A stretch of DNA of 33,121 bases, taken from contig KN888186.1 in assembly GCA_000934455.1 (NCBI GenBank), forward strand, positions 28,869 through 61,989, read 5' to 3'. A program made the position numbers and the translations under genes. The notes under the pieces were generated by a model, which searched no databases, was not told where the DNA came from, and was given only the letters and a program-made list of their open reading frames with translations. Positions 20,041-31,111 of the stretch are shown here, piece after piece. Source of the stretch: Apostichopus parvimensis. Taxonomy: Eukaryota; Echinodermata; Holothuroidea; Aspidochirotida; Stichopodidae. The first letter of the stretch is position 1; the number at the start of each line of letters is the position of its first letter.

Positions 20041-20250
20041 GCCACGTTATACCATCATGACAACAAATATACAAGTTTAAACAAAAGTGAGGATTGACAG
20101 TCAATTTTTTCAAAAATCCTTCTTTTGCTTACTTGAAAGAGTTTTTATTACTTATCACTAATCAGACAGTTTATTCTAATTCAAGTCAGTGAAAGCGCAA
20201 GAATTTGAGAACAAGTTTTTGAATGAATGACTATGGATTACAGGTCTGTT

Positions 20251-20965
20251 GCAAAATTATGACTTAGTGTACTTAGCCAAAAGTAAGAAGGAATGATAGT
20301 GAAATAATTATTTTTAACATCTCTTATTCTGGTCTTGAGAAAGTGTCATTTTGGAAATTGCTATATCACACAATTTTTATATGTTATTACTTCAATTAAA
20401 GCATTTTTTACTTTAATTGCTGTTGATATTACTTTTAGGTTTTCTTAAGTTTGGTAATTTTATATTCCAGGTATTGGTTCTTTTGTACAGTGCTCTTAAG
20501 CATGTTTTATTTCATGATAACAGCACTTTAATATATGGTATTTATTATATTATTATAAAGCTTGTGCATTGTCTCTACTGTTATTTTGATGATGAATGAC
20601 AGAATGAACACACATATTTAGAGTCACTGTAATTAACTCTTGAGAATCACAGTGGGTTGAGAAAATTGGGGTTTGACTGCATGGTGCATTTTGCTAACAG
20701 AAGCATTAAAACAGTGATAATAAGCATATACATATGTGATATTAGCATAACATTGCATTCATGATCAGATTATTCCAGTAATGATTTAGTAAAAAGTTAA
20801 GTTTGATGATGATATCTAGTGATGATGCTATAATGGGTCAATAATGATACTTGCAAAATTATGACTTAGTTTACTTAGTAAAATGTATTAAGGAATGATA
20901 GTGAAATAATTATTTCTAACATCTCTTATTCTGGTCTTGAGAAAGTGTCATTTTGGAAATTGCTA
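20251..20965. repeat. Direct repeat, 113 bp, copies 602 bp apart
   Basis: Copies at 20251-20363 and 20853-20965 begin gcaaaattatgacttagt and share aggaatgatagtgaaat and tcttattctggtcttgag. Only a few substitutions separate them, mostly in the first third. Confidence 0.9.
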
Positions 20966-21200
20966 GAAATATTGATTATGGTTTATACCAGTGATAATCG
21001 TATACATTCCAGGACATGTTATTGTTCATGACATAAATAGCATTAATTAATTTGAGGTTGTATTATATACTTGAAAACCATTAGTTCTGTTGAGAGGTAC
21101 CAAGGCTTTTAAATACAGGAACCATGGCTTCAGTATTATATATGTAAATGATTAAGTGCGTCAAAATTTGCTGTTGCAGAAAGTAGTAGTTGTTTAAATA

Positions 21201-21600
21201 GTGATGATGATAGAAAAGAACAGTGATGATACAGCATTTCTCCAGTATTGATGACAGCAGTATTAATGGAGATGATGATGTGCACAATTTATGATGTGTG
21301 TTATGAAGTGATAGTAGTATCTTGATCATTAATAGAACTGAGAACACCTGTGTTGAGAACATCTATATTAATGATAGCAGCATATGCCAGTGTTGATAGT
21401 AGTATATTGGGTTAGGATAACAGTATACACAGAGAACATATGATAGTAGTATAATAGTGATGATGAAAGCAAAGAACATTGATGATATAGCATTCTCTAC
21501 CACTGATGACAGCAATCCTAGTGGATATGATGATGTATGCAATATTCTGATTTGTGTAATAAAATGAAAGTATTATCTTGAACAATGATTGCACTGATCA
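21201..21600. repeat. Diverged gatgat-rich repeat, 256-bp period
   Basis: Blocks starting gtgatgatga at 21201 and 21457 share the same order of motifs: aaagaaca.tgatgata, agcatt.tct, tgatgacagcag/a, gatgatgatgt and atcttga. More diverged than the 602-bp pair. Confidence 0.7.
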
Positions 21601-21927
21601 GCTAAATTGATGATAGCAGCATATTTCAGTTATGATAGCAGTATATACATATCAGAACCACAACCACAACAACATGAATTTTTTTTTTTTTTTGGGAGGG
21701 GGGGACATGGTTCTCCCAGTATCCCAAGACTCAAGACTGAGTTTTCTTGTTTCCAGAGACTAAATATTAAATCTTCAAAACAAAGAAGAGTATATTTTAG
21801 ATTTTTCTGAATGATTCTATCGTACCTTCCATATACAATAATTATGTCAGATAGTTTTACTGCCATTACAACCCATACATATGCTGTAGAAAAGGTCCAA
21901 ATTGTTCATCTGCTGTCAAACTGGTGA

Positions 21928-22023
21928 CATCCCTATGTTACGATGTTTCTATGTTCCGACGTCTCTATGTTCCGACGTCTCTATGTTCCGACGTCTCTAT
22001 GTTCCGACGTCTCTATGTTCCGA
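21928..22023. repeat. 16-bp minisatellite, six units
   Basis: Unit cgtctctatgttccga, exact in the last four units (21960-22023) and diverged in the first two (21928, 21944). Units are head to tail with no spacers. Confidence 0.95.
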
Positions 22024-22059
22024 TAAAGAGAAAAAAATCGGGGGGCAATTTTTTTTTAA

Positions 22060-22335
22060 GCAAAAATTTGGAAATTAGGAAACTAGTTTTGTGACCCCAA
22101 TATTTTTGTGACCAAATTTTTATTGGGACTCAATTTTTTCGGGTCAAAAGCAAGTTTTGGTCATAAGCACTGTTTGGGTCACAACAAATTTTGGGTCACA
22201 TTTTTTTTTTTTTTTTTTTCGGAAAACAATTTTGGTCCCAAAAAAATTGGTCCAAAGAAATGTTGGTCAAAAAAATTTGGGTCCAAAATATTTTGGTCCG
22301 AAAAAATTTGGGGTCTGAAAAATTGTTTTCATGGA
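22060..22335. repeat. Low-complexity tttggtc-type repeat
   Basis: Irregular units such as ttttgggtcaca and aaaatttgggtccaaaa recur every 15-25 bp, with a T19 run at 22201-22219. Overlapping ORFs on both strands are repeat artefacts. Confidence 0.75.
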
Positions 22336-22436
22336 TACAAAAAAAGTGTCCCGAATTGTCCCGAAGTGGAGAATTCAGAAAACTGGTTGGGGTTGGGATC
22401 TTTTCCAGAAGGGTGCTAGTTTTGTAGTTAGTACAG

Positions 22437-22788
22437 TCATAGGCATAGGAGACCAATTTGATTTGGGGGGCTGTAACGACTTGCCCGAAAAATATAACCA
22501 AAAACGTGCATTCAACATGTTAATGTGCATATCATATAGGCATGAATCGTTTATAACATCGCATGCCAATAACATACAATCGTTTGCCATGTTATAACCC
22601 TTCCATATTGGTTAGAATTATTGGGGAAATCGGTACAATAATAACGATAATAATAATATTATTTTAACCATTGAAAAACACATTGCAAATTAGATTTCTT
22701 TCAGTAGGTGCCCGAAAAATTCTAGCATATTGCATAGCATTGGTTGGGGGGATGCAGCCCCCCCCCCCCCCGCCTCCTACGCCTATGA
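22437..22788. mobile_element. Possible foldback/MITE-like element with inverted ends
   Basis: tcataggcataggag (22437-22451) recurs in inverted orientation as ctcctacgcctatga (22774-22788), one mismatch in 15. Each arm is followed inward by a G- or C-run next to ctg/cag. The phrase tgcccgaaaaa appears in both halves (22482 and 22709). Either two opposed copies of one interspersed family or one foldback element; no coding sequence. Confidence 0.35.
22758..22771. repeat. Poly-C tract (C14)
   Basis: Homopolymer inside the right arm of the foldback-like element. Confidence 0.9.
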
Positions 22789-24249
22789 GTACAGTGCTCA
22801 ATTGGACATTTTTCCTTCCTTTCCATTCAATTCTTTTTTGAAAAATTTCAAAATCTATATTATTTTGTTTACTTTTCATTTTTCTATTTATAAAAACATT
22901 TTGAATGTCTTTTTCCAAATGATGGCAGAAGTATCTTGAAGTATTGACTATAATATTCGAAATATTTCTCAAAATGTTTTGATTTTGTGTTCTCAAAACT
23001 ATTTTCTGGAAATTTTGAAATGTTTCAAAATTTCTACATTTTGTCTTGAAATACTGCATTTTATTTGGCCTTTTTGATGCAGAATTATTTATAAACATTT
23101 ATCTGGCCAAAAAGAGGAGACAAAAGTGCAAACCACAAAATGTCTCTACCTGAGAACTTCCTGTCTGCTTAAAATTGAATTTTATTTTCCGTTTTCTTTT
23201 CGTGATTTTTTTTCTTTTTTTTTGGCAAGCTCATATGTTTATTTTTAGACCTATTTGACTTTATTTATGATTGATAAACAAAAGATGAACAGGGGAAGCT
23301 GCATACTGATTAAATTCTATATACCTTCTGATTTTAATCTGTCTGAAGGATAATATATCTCTTGATCAGTATAAGGAATAATTGCCCTTTGTAGTTTGCA
23401 CTAATAACAAGATGATATACCCACAGATTTGAAGCAGTTTATTAATAAACCAAAAATTAAACATATATACAGTAAAGCATTGACTTGGTTAAATTAGATT
23501 GCCAGCATCCTGTTAACCACACAAGACAATAGAACTCTTTCATATCAGCAATTTGCTTTGCAGCCAGTGGTTCATTGAGGGCTTCTGCTCAATCAAAATT
23601 CTCCACAGGCTCTGTTTGAAAAGCCAATAACATGTGTCTCATTTTCACAGAGTTTGTCATAGCTACCACAAGCTAGTTCTGCCCATTGTGATTTCAGATT
23701 TGTGTGTGATATTTCTCAGTTCAAAAGAAGTGCAGGGATTCCTTATTGCTTTGTTTTTTTCAGTTTTTCCTTTACATAAATCTTATTGTGCCTTTGTTTG
23801 AGGTTCTAGAACGTTTGTCAATATCTTGCATTGTGTCGTTTCTGGAGGTGTAATAGGGAAGTTGTTGCCAGGAATCATAGTCGCTCTGCAGCCGGCAATC
23901 TTGTTCCAAGTCAGTTCTGTATTGTGTGTCGTGTCTTACGCACACTCCATGAAGTCGTAGGGAAAAGTGCTGCATAAGCAGCTACAATAACTGCTGTCAA
24001 AGATATTGTCAACTGCAGTGGTTTTTGCGTATATGAATTCAAAATATTGGAGTTTTTTCGGTCTTTAACAAAGTTGTTTTATTTTACTTCGTGTGAACGT
24101 GCGTGGAACATGCTGATGAATTTACTCTAACATAAATTATCTGCAGCTATAATATGTCTGCATTTAATGGAATGACGGACTATTTTGACCATTGCAGTAG
24201 AATGGGGAATCATAACTTTCACTGACCGCAGGATAATGTCGGGAATCTT

Positions 24250-24255
24250 TATAAG
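24250..24255 (+). promoter_or_regulatory. Candidate TATA box of an internal promoter
   Basis: TATAAG within ctttataagttt, 112-117 bases before the ATG of the candidate first exon. If transcription started 25-30 bases downstream (about 24280), the leader would contain no ATG before 24367. Position and motif only. Confidence 0.3.
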
Positions 24256-24366
24256 TTTATTTGCTGAGAGAGATGTTTGTTGTCAACAAGACACATCATT
24301 TTCACAGAAAGATCGGATAAACATTTTTGCTCCGAAGAGGGTTTCTTTAAAAAAATTTATTCCGCT

Positions 24367-24453
24367 ATGAACGGCACCAAGGCTGCTGCCCTTTATGCCT
24401 TCACACCCCTCACACCAAAGAAAAAGAAGAAAACTGCCCATAAAGGACGCCAT
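24367..24453 (+). CDS. Candidate alternative first coding exon (29 codons) of a short isoform
   Basis: ATG at 24367, in-frame stop upstream at 24265-24267, donor cat|gtaagc at 24454 in phase 0, which matches the phase-0 entry of exon 21 at 30893. The peptide begins MNGTKAAALYAFTPLTP, followed by five lysines and TAHKGRH. It is more GC-rich and protein-like than the surrounding intron. The product would start inside a spectrin repeat (helix B KLEEELSAHQ), lacking everything upstream. Known nesprin genes make such internal-start isoforms. It could instead be a chance ORF; no transcript evidence is available here. Confidence 0.55.
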
Positions 24454-26842
24454 GTAAGCAATTTCACTTCTTCGTTGGTGCCGTAAGGATTTTGGTCAAA
24501 TTAGTTTATAACATTTTCCATACTTGTACAGAGCTTTATTACAAATGTTAGGCCTAGATGCCCAGAATAGGGTTAACCATTTATGCAATGAGATAGCTAT
24601 TAATATTGTAATTGAAGGTATCAATTGTAGTAGTCTTGCGTTCTTGACAAAGTCAGGGATCATATTACACTATCATTGGGTAAATTATGAAGACCAAATT
24701 TAGTACTCATCACATTAGTACTCATATCAGCGGAAGATAAATGTTCAAATATTTTGCTCATCATTTTGAAAGATTAAAAAAAAAACTTGTTTAATTTCAT
24801 AGCAGGCTGTTTTATATAAAACCATAGTTTTCCTATCAAATTTATGAATTTGTCCGTAAACCTAGGTGTAAATAAAAGTGCATCCATGCCATGAGTCGAC
24901 AGTTTATAGACACACCTTTATAGTGTAGTCAGTACGTGTGTGTGTATATTTCATACACCGTTGACAGTACGTGTATGCACTGAGCGTACACAACAGACAT
25001 TGTTGGGTAACTCATTCATTATGATGATATAGATTTGCTCCTAGCCCGCACGCACACATCTCTGAACCTAACTCTGTGTTTAATAATTACATCTTCTCCT
25101 ACTCACCATGTGCGTGCGAGCCGGGCGAGATGGGTATAAATCCTTAGATGTATTTATTCAGCCTTCAGAATTCTAGGTGCTTATGAAACTCTTGAATCAA
25201 TTTGAGTGATAGTGATGGTCTATATGATAAGGAAACAATATCAAATATTAATTTGTTGATTTCACTCCTTTTTAAACAATAAATGCTGAAAACAGATAAG
25301 ACACTTGTACAGTTTGGCAAGGAGAAATTTATTGATGGGAATGAAATTCGAACCAACTGTTTTTCAGTCAGTTTTATGTCCATTAAATGCTTTAAAAAAA
25401 AAAGATGGCAGGGGGGAAGGGAATTGCCAACAAAAACAAAATCATGAGGGAGATTTGCTTCATAAGGGAGGGGGAGGGGGAGCATTACTGGAACTATACC
25501 CTTTGGCCACTTTTCAAATGGAGGAGTGTAAGAGATTATATAGAAATTGATAGTAGCACATGTAAGTTTGTGAAAATGATCTTTTCATTTGTTCCATAAT
25601 ACATTCCATTGTAAACATGTACGTATTGGTACACGTCCACACTATCCTATCCATGACAATTAATAAAGTCTTTGTTTTGAGCTCTGTGTATGGTATATCA
25701 ATAATTACATCAGTAACTTAAGTAAACAAAACGGCTACCAGTCTGTAAACAAAGCCTAGCTGGCATCAGATTAAGGTATCACTGAATTTTTAGTTGTTCA
25801 TTTTATCTTTACCAAAGAACCAACAATACCTTTGGAAAGGAATTGTGATGGATTGTGTCCTTAATCTCAAAGATAGGATAAATGAAAGAGGATGTTTTTT
25901 ATGTCTGGGGCGGCAATAGTCACAGTATGACATATACCATTTGTATTTAGAAATGCACATTACTTTATGACTCCCTTTGTTATCATTTCAGGTCACATTT
26001 AAGGATTTTTCTGGTTGTCCCCAGGACAATCAAGTCTTATTTTTTTTTGGTCCAAACAGCAAATTTGGTTGTCTGAACAAATGTGGCAAAAAAAACAAAA
26101 GTGACGATATGTACACTGTAGGAGAGATATATAGGTTTGGTGAATAGAACACCAGCTTTGGGCCAGTAGAACTCTCCTTCTGGTGGTTCATATAGGGCTA
26201 TACCACTATTTCTGATTTATTTGGATATCTACAAAGTGATGGAGGGTGATACCAATTTATCCTTTTATCAATTTGGGGATATTAATTTACTATGCAATCT
26301 GAATTTGACGTAAACTCCAAACTCGATTTTGGTTGTCCGAACATAAATTTGGTAGTCTCAGATGACCCGAAAGCCATTAAAAAAATGCCCTGAATTTGGC
26401 TAAATTTGCAATTTACATGCTTATGGCTTGTAAAAGCATTAGTTTCTCCAGTTGGTATTAAAGGATTAGTAGTATCTTCCCTTTTGTACATTTGTAATGT
26501 TTTCCTTTTACGTCTGGCTTTAATGTAATTGTTAAATGCTGAGGTCCTGTGTTGCATTGTCTTAAAAACAGCTTTGTAAATAACCATTATAACTTAATGA
26601 ACACTAACCAAATATGAAGAAGAATTTTAAAGTTTCTTTCTTCTTCTGGCTTTTGATAATTCCTCTTGGCAATCTAATATATAAACCCACTACCTCCATA
26701 AACCAGATCCACTGTTTGCTTGTAGAAAAGGACATACCTTAAAGGTCATATATATATGCTAGAGACCCAGATATTGGTCAACATGCTCATATTTTCAAAA
26801 GCATTTTGCTGCCATGCTTAAGGTAGTTAATCCACACTGAAA

Positions 26843-26923
26843 CTTGTATTTGTCTTTAATTAATCCATGCTTTTATTTGTCTTTAATCAATCCATGCTTT
26901 TATTTGTCTTTAATTAATCAATG
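26843..26923. repeat. 27-bp tandem repeat, three units
   Basis: Unit near cttttatttgtctttaatta followed by atccatg, at 26843, 26870 and 26897, with one to three mismatches per unit. Confidence 0.9.
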
Positions 26924-27346
26924 GGCTGGAGCAACTTGGATGATCAGAGCCTATAGCTAGCAAAGTACTTTGAAAGATATTTATTTTTTAGCGTGCTAAT
27001 ATTTGGGTCCAAATGTAGTGATCGTTTGGTGAACAATTTTACTAAACCTACTGAAAATATTTTCTCAAAATAGGGTTTTAATTTATTGTACTATTACACA
27101 TATTACTCTCTCTCTCGTCGATTTCTATTTTAATGAAAAGACGATAAATAAGGGAGTAATTATTTGATTCCAGCTGATAATGAATCCAGTAAGACAAAGT
27201 TCTAATTACCTAGATTTTAAATTTAAATTACCCACCAATGGACAAATTTTTTTTAGCTAACAGCTATTTGGTTATACTGACTTTGACCTCTCGTGTTGAT
27301 ATTCAATCAAAAACATGGCATGAAGTCTGTTGAGGTTTATATCTAC

Positions 27347-27366
27347 CTCGCCATGATCATGGCGAG
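27347..27366. repeat. Perfect 20-bp palindrome
   Basis: ctcgccatgatcatggcgag equals its own reverse complement. It lies at the left of a somewhat GC-richer stretch (27347-27545) that also has an aataaa signal at 27477-27482. Confidence 0.95.
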
Positions 27367-27676
27367 AGCAAAATTGGTGATGTATTAGTTACATGACGAT
27401 ACAAACCACAGGCGCATGAACTCAGTGTAGTTAGGCACGTTGACAGTGAGCTAGAGATCAGTCCTGTGTAGGACGAAATAAATGTTCTGAATCATTGAAA
27501 GCAAAATACCCTTGTTTTGTGAGAAGTTACCACCTCTGGTGATGGAGGTATCTAGGTTATATTTAACTTTGATTCTCAATAATTCCAATCTTCTTCTGTA
27601 GGTTTGAAAACTAAATGTAAACCAGATGCATTGATCATATAGACCTCAAGTCTGAGTCATTGGCTGTCATGATATT

Positions 27677-27692
27677 GGGGGGGGGGGGGGGG
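27677..27692. repeat. Poly-G tract (G16)
   Basis: Longest uninterrupted G run in the window. Another G-rich stretch lies at 30163-30199. Confidence 0.92.
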
Positions 27693-28161
27693 TGAGAGGG
27701 GTTTGTGCCCATAGCGTTGGAAGAGGAAATGGGAAGGTGGAGGGTTAAAGAGCTTAAAATATTTCTTCAGAACAACACAGATTTTTTTTTTTCATCTCTT
27801 TTATTGACTCATTTGACATTTATACAAATAGACATGATCATTTTGTGAGTTCTTTAGTATTACAATACAACTCAATCATTGCCTAACAATTTGTTATTTT
27901 CTTATCTTTAGTTTTAATAGTACGTAACAATATCTATACATACAGTGCAACACAGATTTACATAGTCACAAGTCCAAAGAAATTACTATTGCGAGACTTT
28001 CACTCCCTGTGTGCCTCCCCCACCCCCTTTCACATCCCATTCACCTATCCAAATTGTTTTGTTGAAACTAGCATCTTTAGCTATGGTTCCATATTTGTAG
28101 GTTAAAAAATTATTTAATCACTCATAGCAGTATTGGATATGGCCATGATATCTTTTATATT

Positions 28162-28192
28162 TATGTATGTATGCATGTATGTATGTATGTAT
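28162..28192. repeat. tatg microsatellite
   Basis: About seven tandem tatg units with one tgca interruption, directly before a possible acceptor ttttag at 28192-28197. Confidence 0.9.
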
Positions 28193-30892
28193 TTTAGATC
28201 CTCCTGCAAGCAGGAACATGCGAAGAAGACTCATTGGCTTATCTAAGCCGCAAGCTGACAGAAGTCAGTCTCTTAGTTTCATATTTAAAGTCCATGATTA
28301 TGAATTGTCAATTGTCAACAACTATGTAACTTGGACGACATACATTAATCTTGGAGTGACTCGGGCTTTGATTTGATATACAAGGAACTTAAGGAATGAA
28401 GCAAATATCTTTCAATAATCTGTCAAGTTCAACGAAGGGCCTCTTTCTACGGTATAGTGATGTAACAATGGAACTAGTTTAATCTGACAGCCACCTTAGT
28501 TAGAAATTTATAAACCATAACTTCTGTTATGATTTCATAGGGAAGTAATTCAAGTGCTTTCATTTGCCCATCTTTAGCGTGTTTTTATTCTCACTTCTCT
28601 TGGTTTATAAGTATCTAGTCACCCCCAAAAAGAGACAAAAAAAAACCAAAAAATTGTAATCCTTACATTAATTCTTCCCTTGAACAAGTCATGACACCTT
28701 TTGTACATAAAAGGTGGATGATAAGAATGCTTGTAAATTATGCATTAGTACGACGCAGAGATGCGAGTGTTTCGTTCAGCTTAAGACTGATGTGTGTCGA
28801 CTGTCTCTCTGAATAGATATCGATTTGGTTTTTCTTCCGATGCCGAGAGGAACACTCCACGGATGTCTTCACAATCGATTAACGCCAGAAATGATGCAAC
28901 TAAGACCTGCACCTTTCAGAAACAATTGCTGTGATTTATCGGAAGGAAATATAGACAGTTTGAAGCATAATGTTGATATGTTTGGTTTTTCCATGCATGT
29001 TTTCATTTAGGTAGTGTTTGGTCTAGGAACTCAAGTTTGGTCCATCTAGGGTTGAGAGGGCTTATGAAATTATGCACTGTAGTCTGAAAATGAGTGTAAT
29101 TAGCACATATCGCAGCTTTCGCAGTAAATTCAGCATCGGAAATGTAAAGCAGCTGCTCCTTCAAGGAGAGTAAATCTAATAATGTTTCAAGATTTATTTG
29201 TTATCTACTCCTTCTTTTGAACTGAGTAACAGTATAGCAGACATTGGAATCCCTAGCATGAGAATCACTGTCAAAAGTGATATTTAGTAATACTTAAGTC
29301 GTTAGGGATATTTTATATATGTGGGGGATTGTTTGGAAGCTAAAAATGCATTCAGTAGCTAGAATCTATCTCTGAAGTTTGTCTGAAAGACTAACCAAGG
29401 AGAACATAAAGTATTATTTTGTTATAAATTAATTTTGCAGAGAATGGATCATGACAATCTGAAAGAATGATAATTAGATCATCTAGCAATCGACCGAAAT
29501 GGAGGTTGCAAGTAACATCTCACATCACATATATTATGTTGATTGTCTTTAATATACACCGTATACCAATTGTACTCCTCGGTGTTTGAACCAAACTTTA
29601 CCATTACGTGTATGTACGTGTTTCATGCAGAGCTTCATTTATTTTAAAGTTTGAACAATGACTAGTATACGGCTGCCCAGTCTATAGTATTATACTCCTA
29701 CAGATGATGTTTGTGTGTGGTGGACTGATTTTGATTTTGTTGTTTTAGCAATCAAATATGTTTACTCATTGACAAAAGAATTCCATTGAAACATCAAGAT
29801 GGTAAACTGTGTTTGGATATCAGTTAGATTCTTTATTTGCTTGGTTAGTCACTGACAACTCAGCTAGTATTCTGTAAACCAGCTGTAGGGCCTCAAGAAT
29901 CATGGAAGTACTCATGATTTTTTATTTTATAGCAATTCAAACAGGATGTTACATATAATTGTGTTTCATGTGGTGTGCTTGGTGATATAACAGTGGCATT
30001 TGACGGTTGGCATATTAGATGAACTTAGTAGTAAATAAATACTTTCGGAAAGGACATTTCTCCTTACTTTACAATTGGGTACATGTAATTTTCCATCATA
30101 TTCTGTGAGTGTGCATTTCATTTCGTATTGGATTGGATTTTTTATTAACTATTGTGTATGTTGGGGGGGGGGTGGTATGTTGGGGGCGGGAGGGGGAGGC
30201 CTGGTTTAAGGATTATTTGATTTTGTAACAGACATCCTGCTTTTCCAATAATCCAGCAGACTTTTTTTGGAAAAACCATGTAATGAGTAAGATTTGAAGG
30301 TTCTGTTCTTCATCATCAAAAATTGAGAAATTGAAACGTAGTTATTCTGTTATTTTTGATCAAATTCAAATTTTCTCAGGAATCGACCTTATGCACAACC
30401 AGCATCCAGTAGTTGATGTCTTTTAATTTGATAGAAACGAATGTAGGAATGTAGAAGGTGCATATCATTAAATGTCAGTTATAGGCAGTACCTCGTTGAT
30501 AATTATACTTTGGAGGCTTTGTTTTGCACTTCACTTTGAAATTCCCTGTAATCACTTGACCTCGAATTGTTTTGAAATGGGGGACAATATTAATCTCCTG
30601 AGCTGAGGGTGGTCGGACTGACTCACTTGAAAGAGTAATATCTTCCATTTATTTAAAAAAAAAAAAAGCGAGAAAGGAATAATTGTACGAGAGCTTCTAG
30701 AGTTGCTCGCTGGGCATATTTGAATCTCTCAGAAGGACTTATGAAATATTCAGTTTGCAGAATTTTTTTTCCGGAAATACATATGTAATATTAATGAATT
30801 TTGATTCTTCAAGCCGAGTTCCAATTGCTAGGTATTTTTGTACTCTTCTTCGAAGTATTTGTGTGTTTGTTTTTTTTCCTCATGTGAAATAG

Positions 30893-31111
30893 AAACTGGA
30901 AGAAGAGCTCTCAGCTCACCAAGAGACTGTCAGATCCGTCCAAAAGAGTGGATCCAATAAGAGACGGTCAGATTCAGAGGCATCTCCAGATGGAGAAGAA
31001 GAAGAAGATTCTGAATTAGCGGCACTGAGAGCAAAGTGGGAGGACTTGGTCTGTCAGGAGGCGGACAGAAAGAGGAAGTTAGATGCCAATTTGGAATACA
31101 TTAGACCCAGA
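30893..31111 (+). CDS. Exon 21: spectrin repeat part with a charged insertion (73 codons)
   Basis: Acceptor catgtgaaatag|aaa, donor aga|gtaagt, phase 0-0. Helix B KLEEELSAHQETVRSVQKSG runs into an exposed basic-then-acidic loop (NKRRSDSEASPDGEEEEDSE) and then helix C with KWEDLVCQEADRKRKL, ending EYIRPR. It joins exon 20 in the middle of one helix, and would be the second exon of the short isoform. Confidence 0.92.

Larger units (their letters stand above)
18684..30892 (+). other. Giant intron (12.2 kb)
   Basis: Bounded by the exon 20 donor and the exon 21 acceptor (catgtgaaatag). It holds the satellite (19331-20040), duplicated AT-rich blocks (20251-21600), a minisatellite (21928-22023), low-complexity and foldback-like sequence (22060-22790), a probable internal promoter and first exon (24250-24453), a short tandem repeat (26843-26923), a palindrome (27347-27366) and homopolymers. 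I see nothing supportable at 22800-23770, 24454-26840 or 29010-30892 apart from poly-A/G tracts. Confidence 0.88.

Noticed and set aside
19176-20113. Long antisense ORFs rich in Cys, Tyr and Leu
   Set aside because: They are translations of the cagta/cagaa satellite; every frame lacking a stop in the unit stays open. No start context, splice sites or domain.
21928-22023. CRISPR-like array
   Set aside because: Units of 16 bp are directly contiguous with no spacers, in an animal intron: a minisatellite.
22108-22427. Overlapping ORFs rich in Gly, Phe, Trp and Lys
   Set aside because: Products of the tttggtc low-complexity repeat and the T19 run.
23772-23975. Minus-strand 67-codon ORF just upstream of the internal first exon
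   Set aside because: No recognisable domain, no convincing splice or promoter context; it overlaps the likely plus-strand promoter region.
28825-29010. Plus-strand ORF with ATG at 28840 (55 codons, begins MPRGTLHGCL), considered as another first exon
   Set aside because: Composition is fairly protein-like, but there is no good in-frame donor before its stop; the nearby gtagtg lies after the stop codon.
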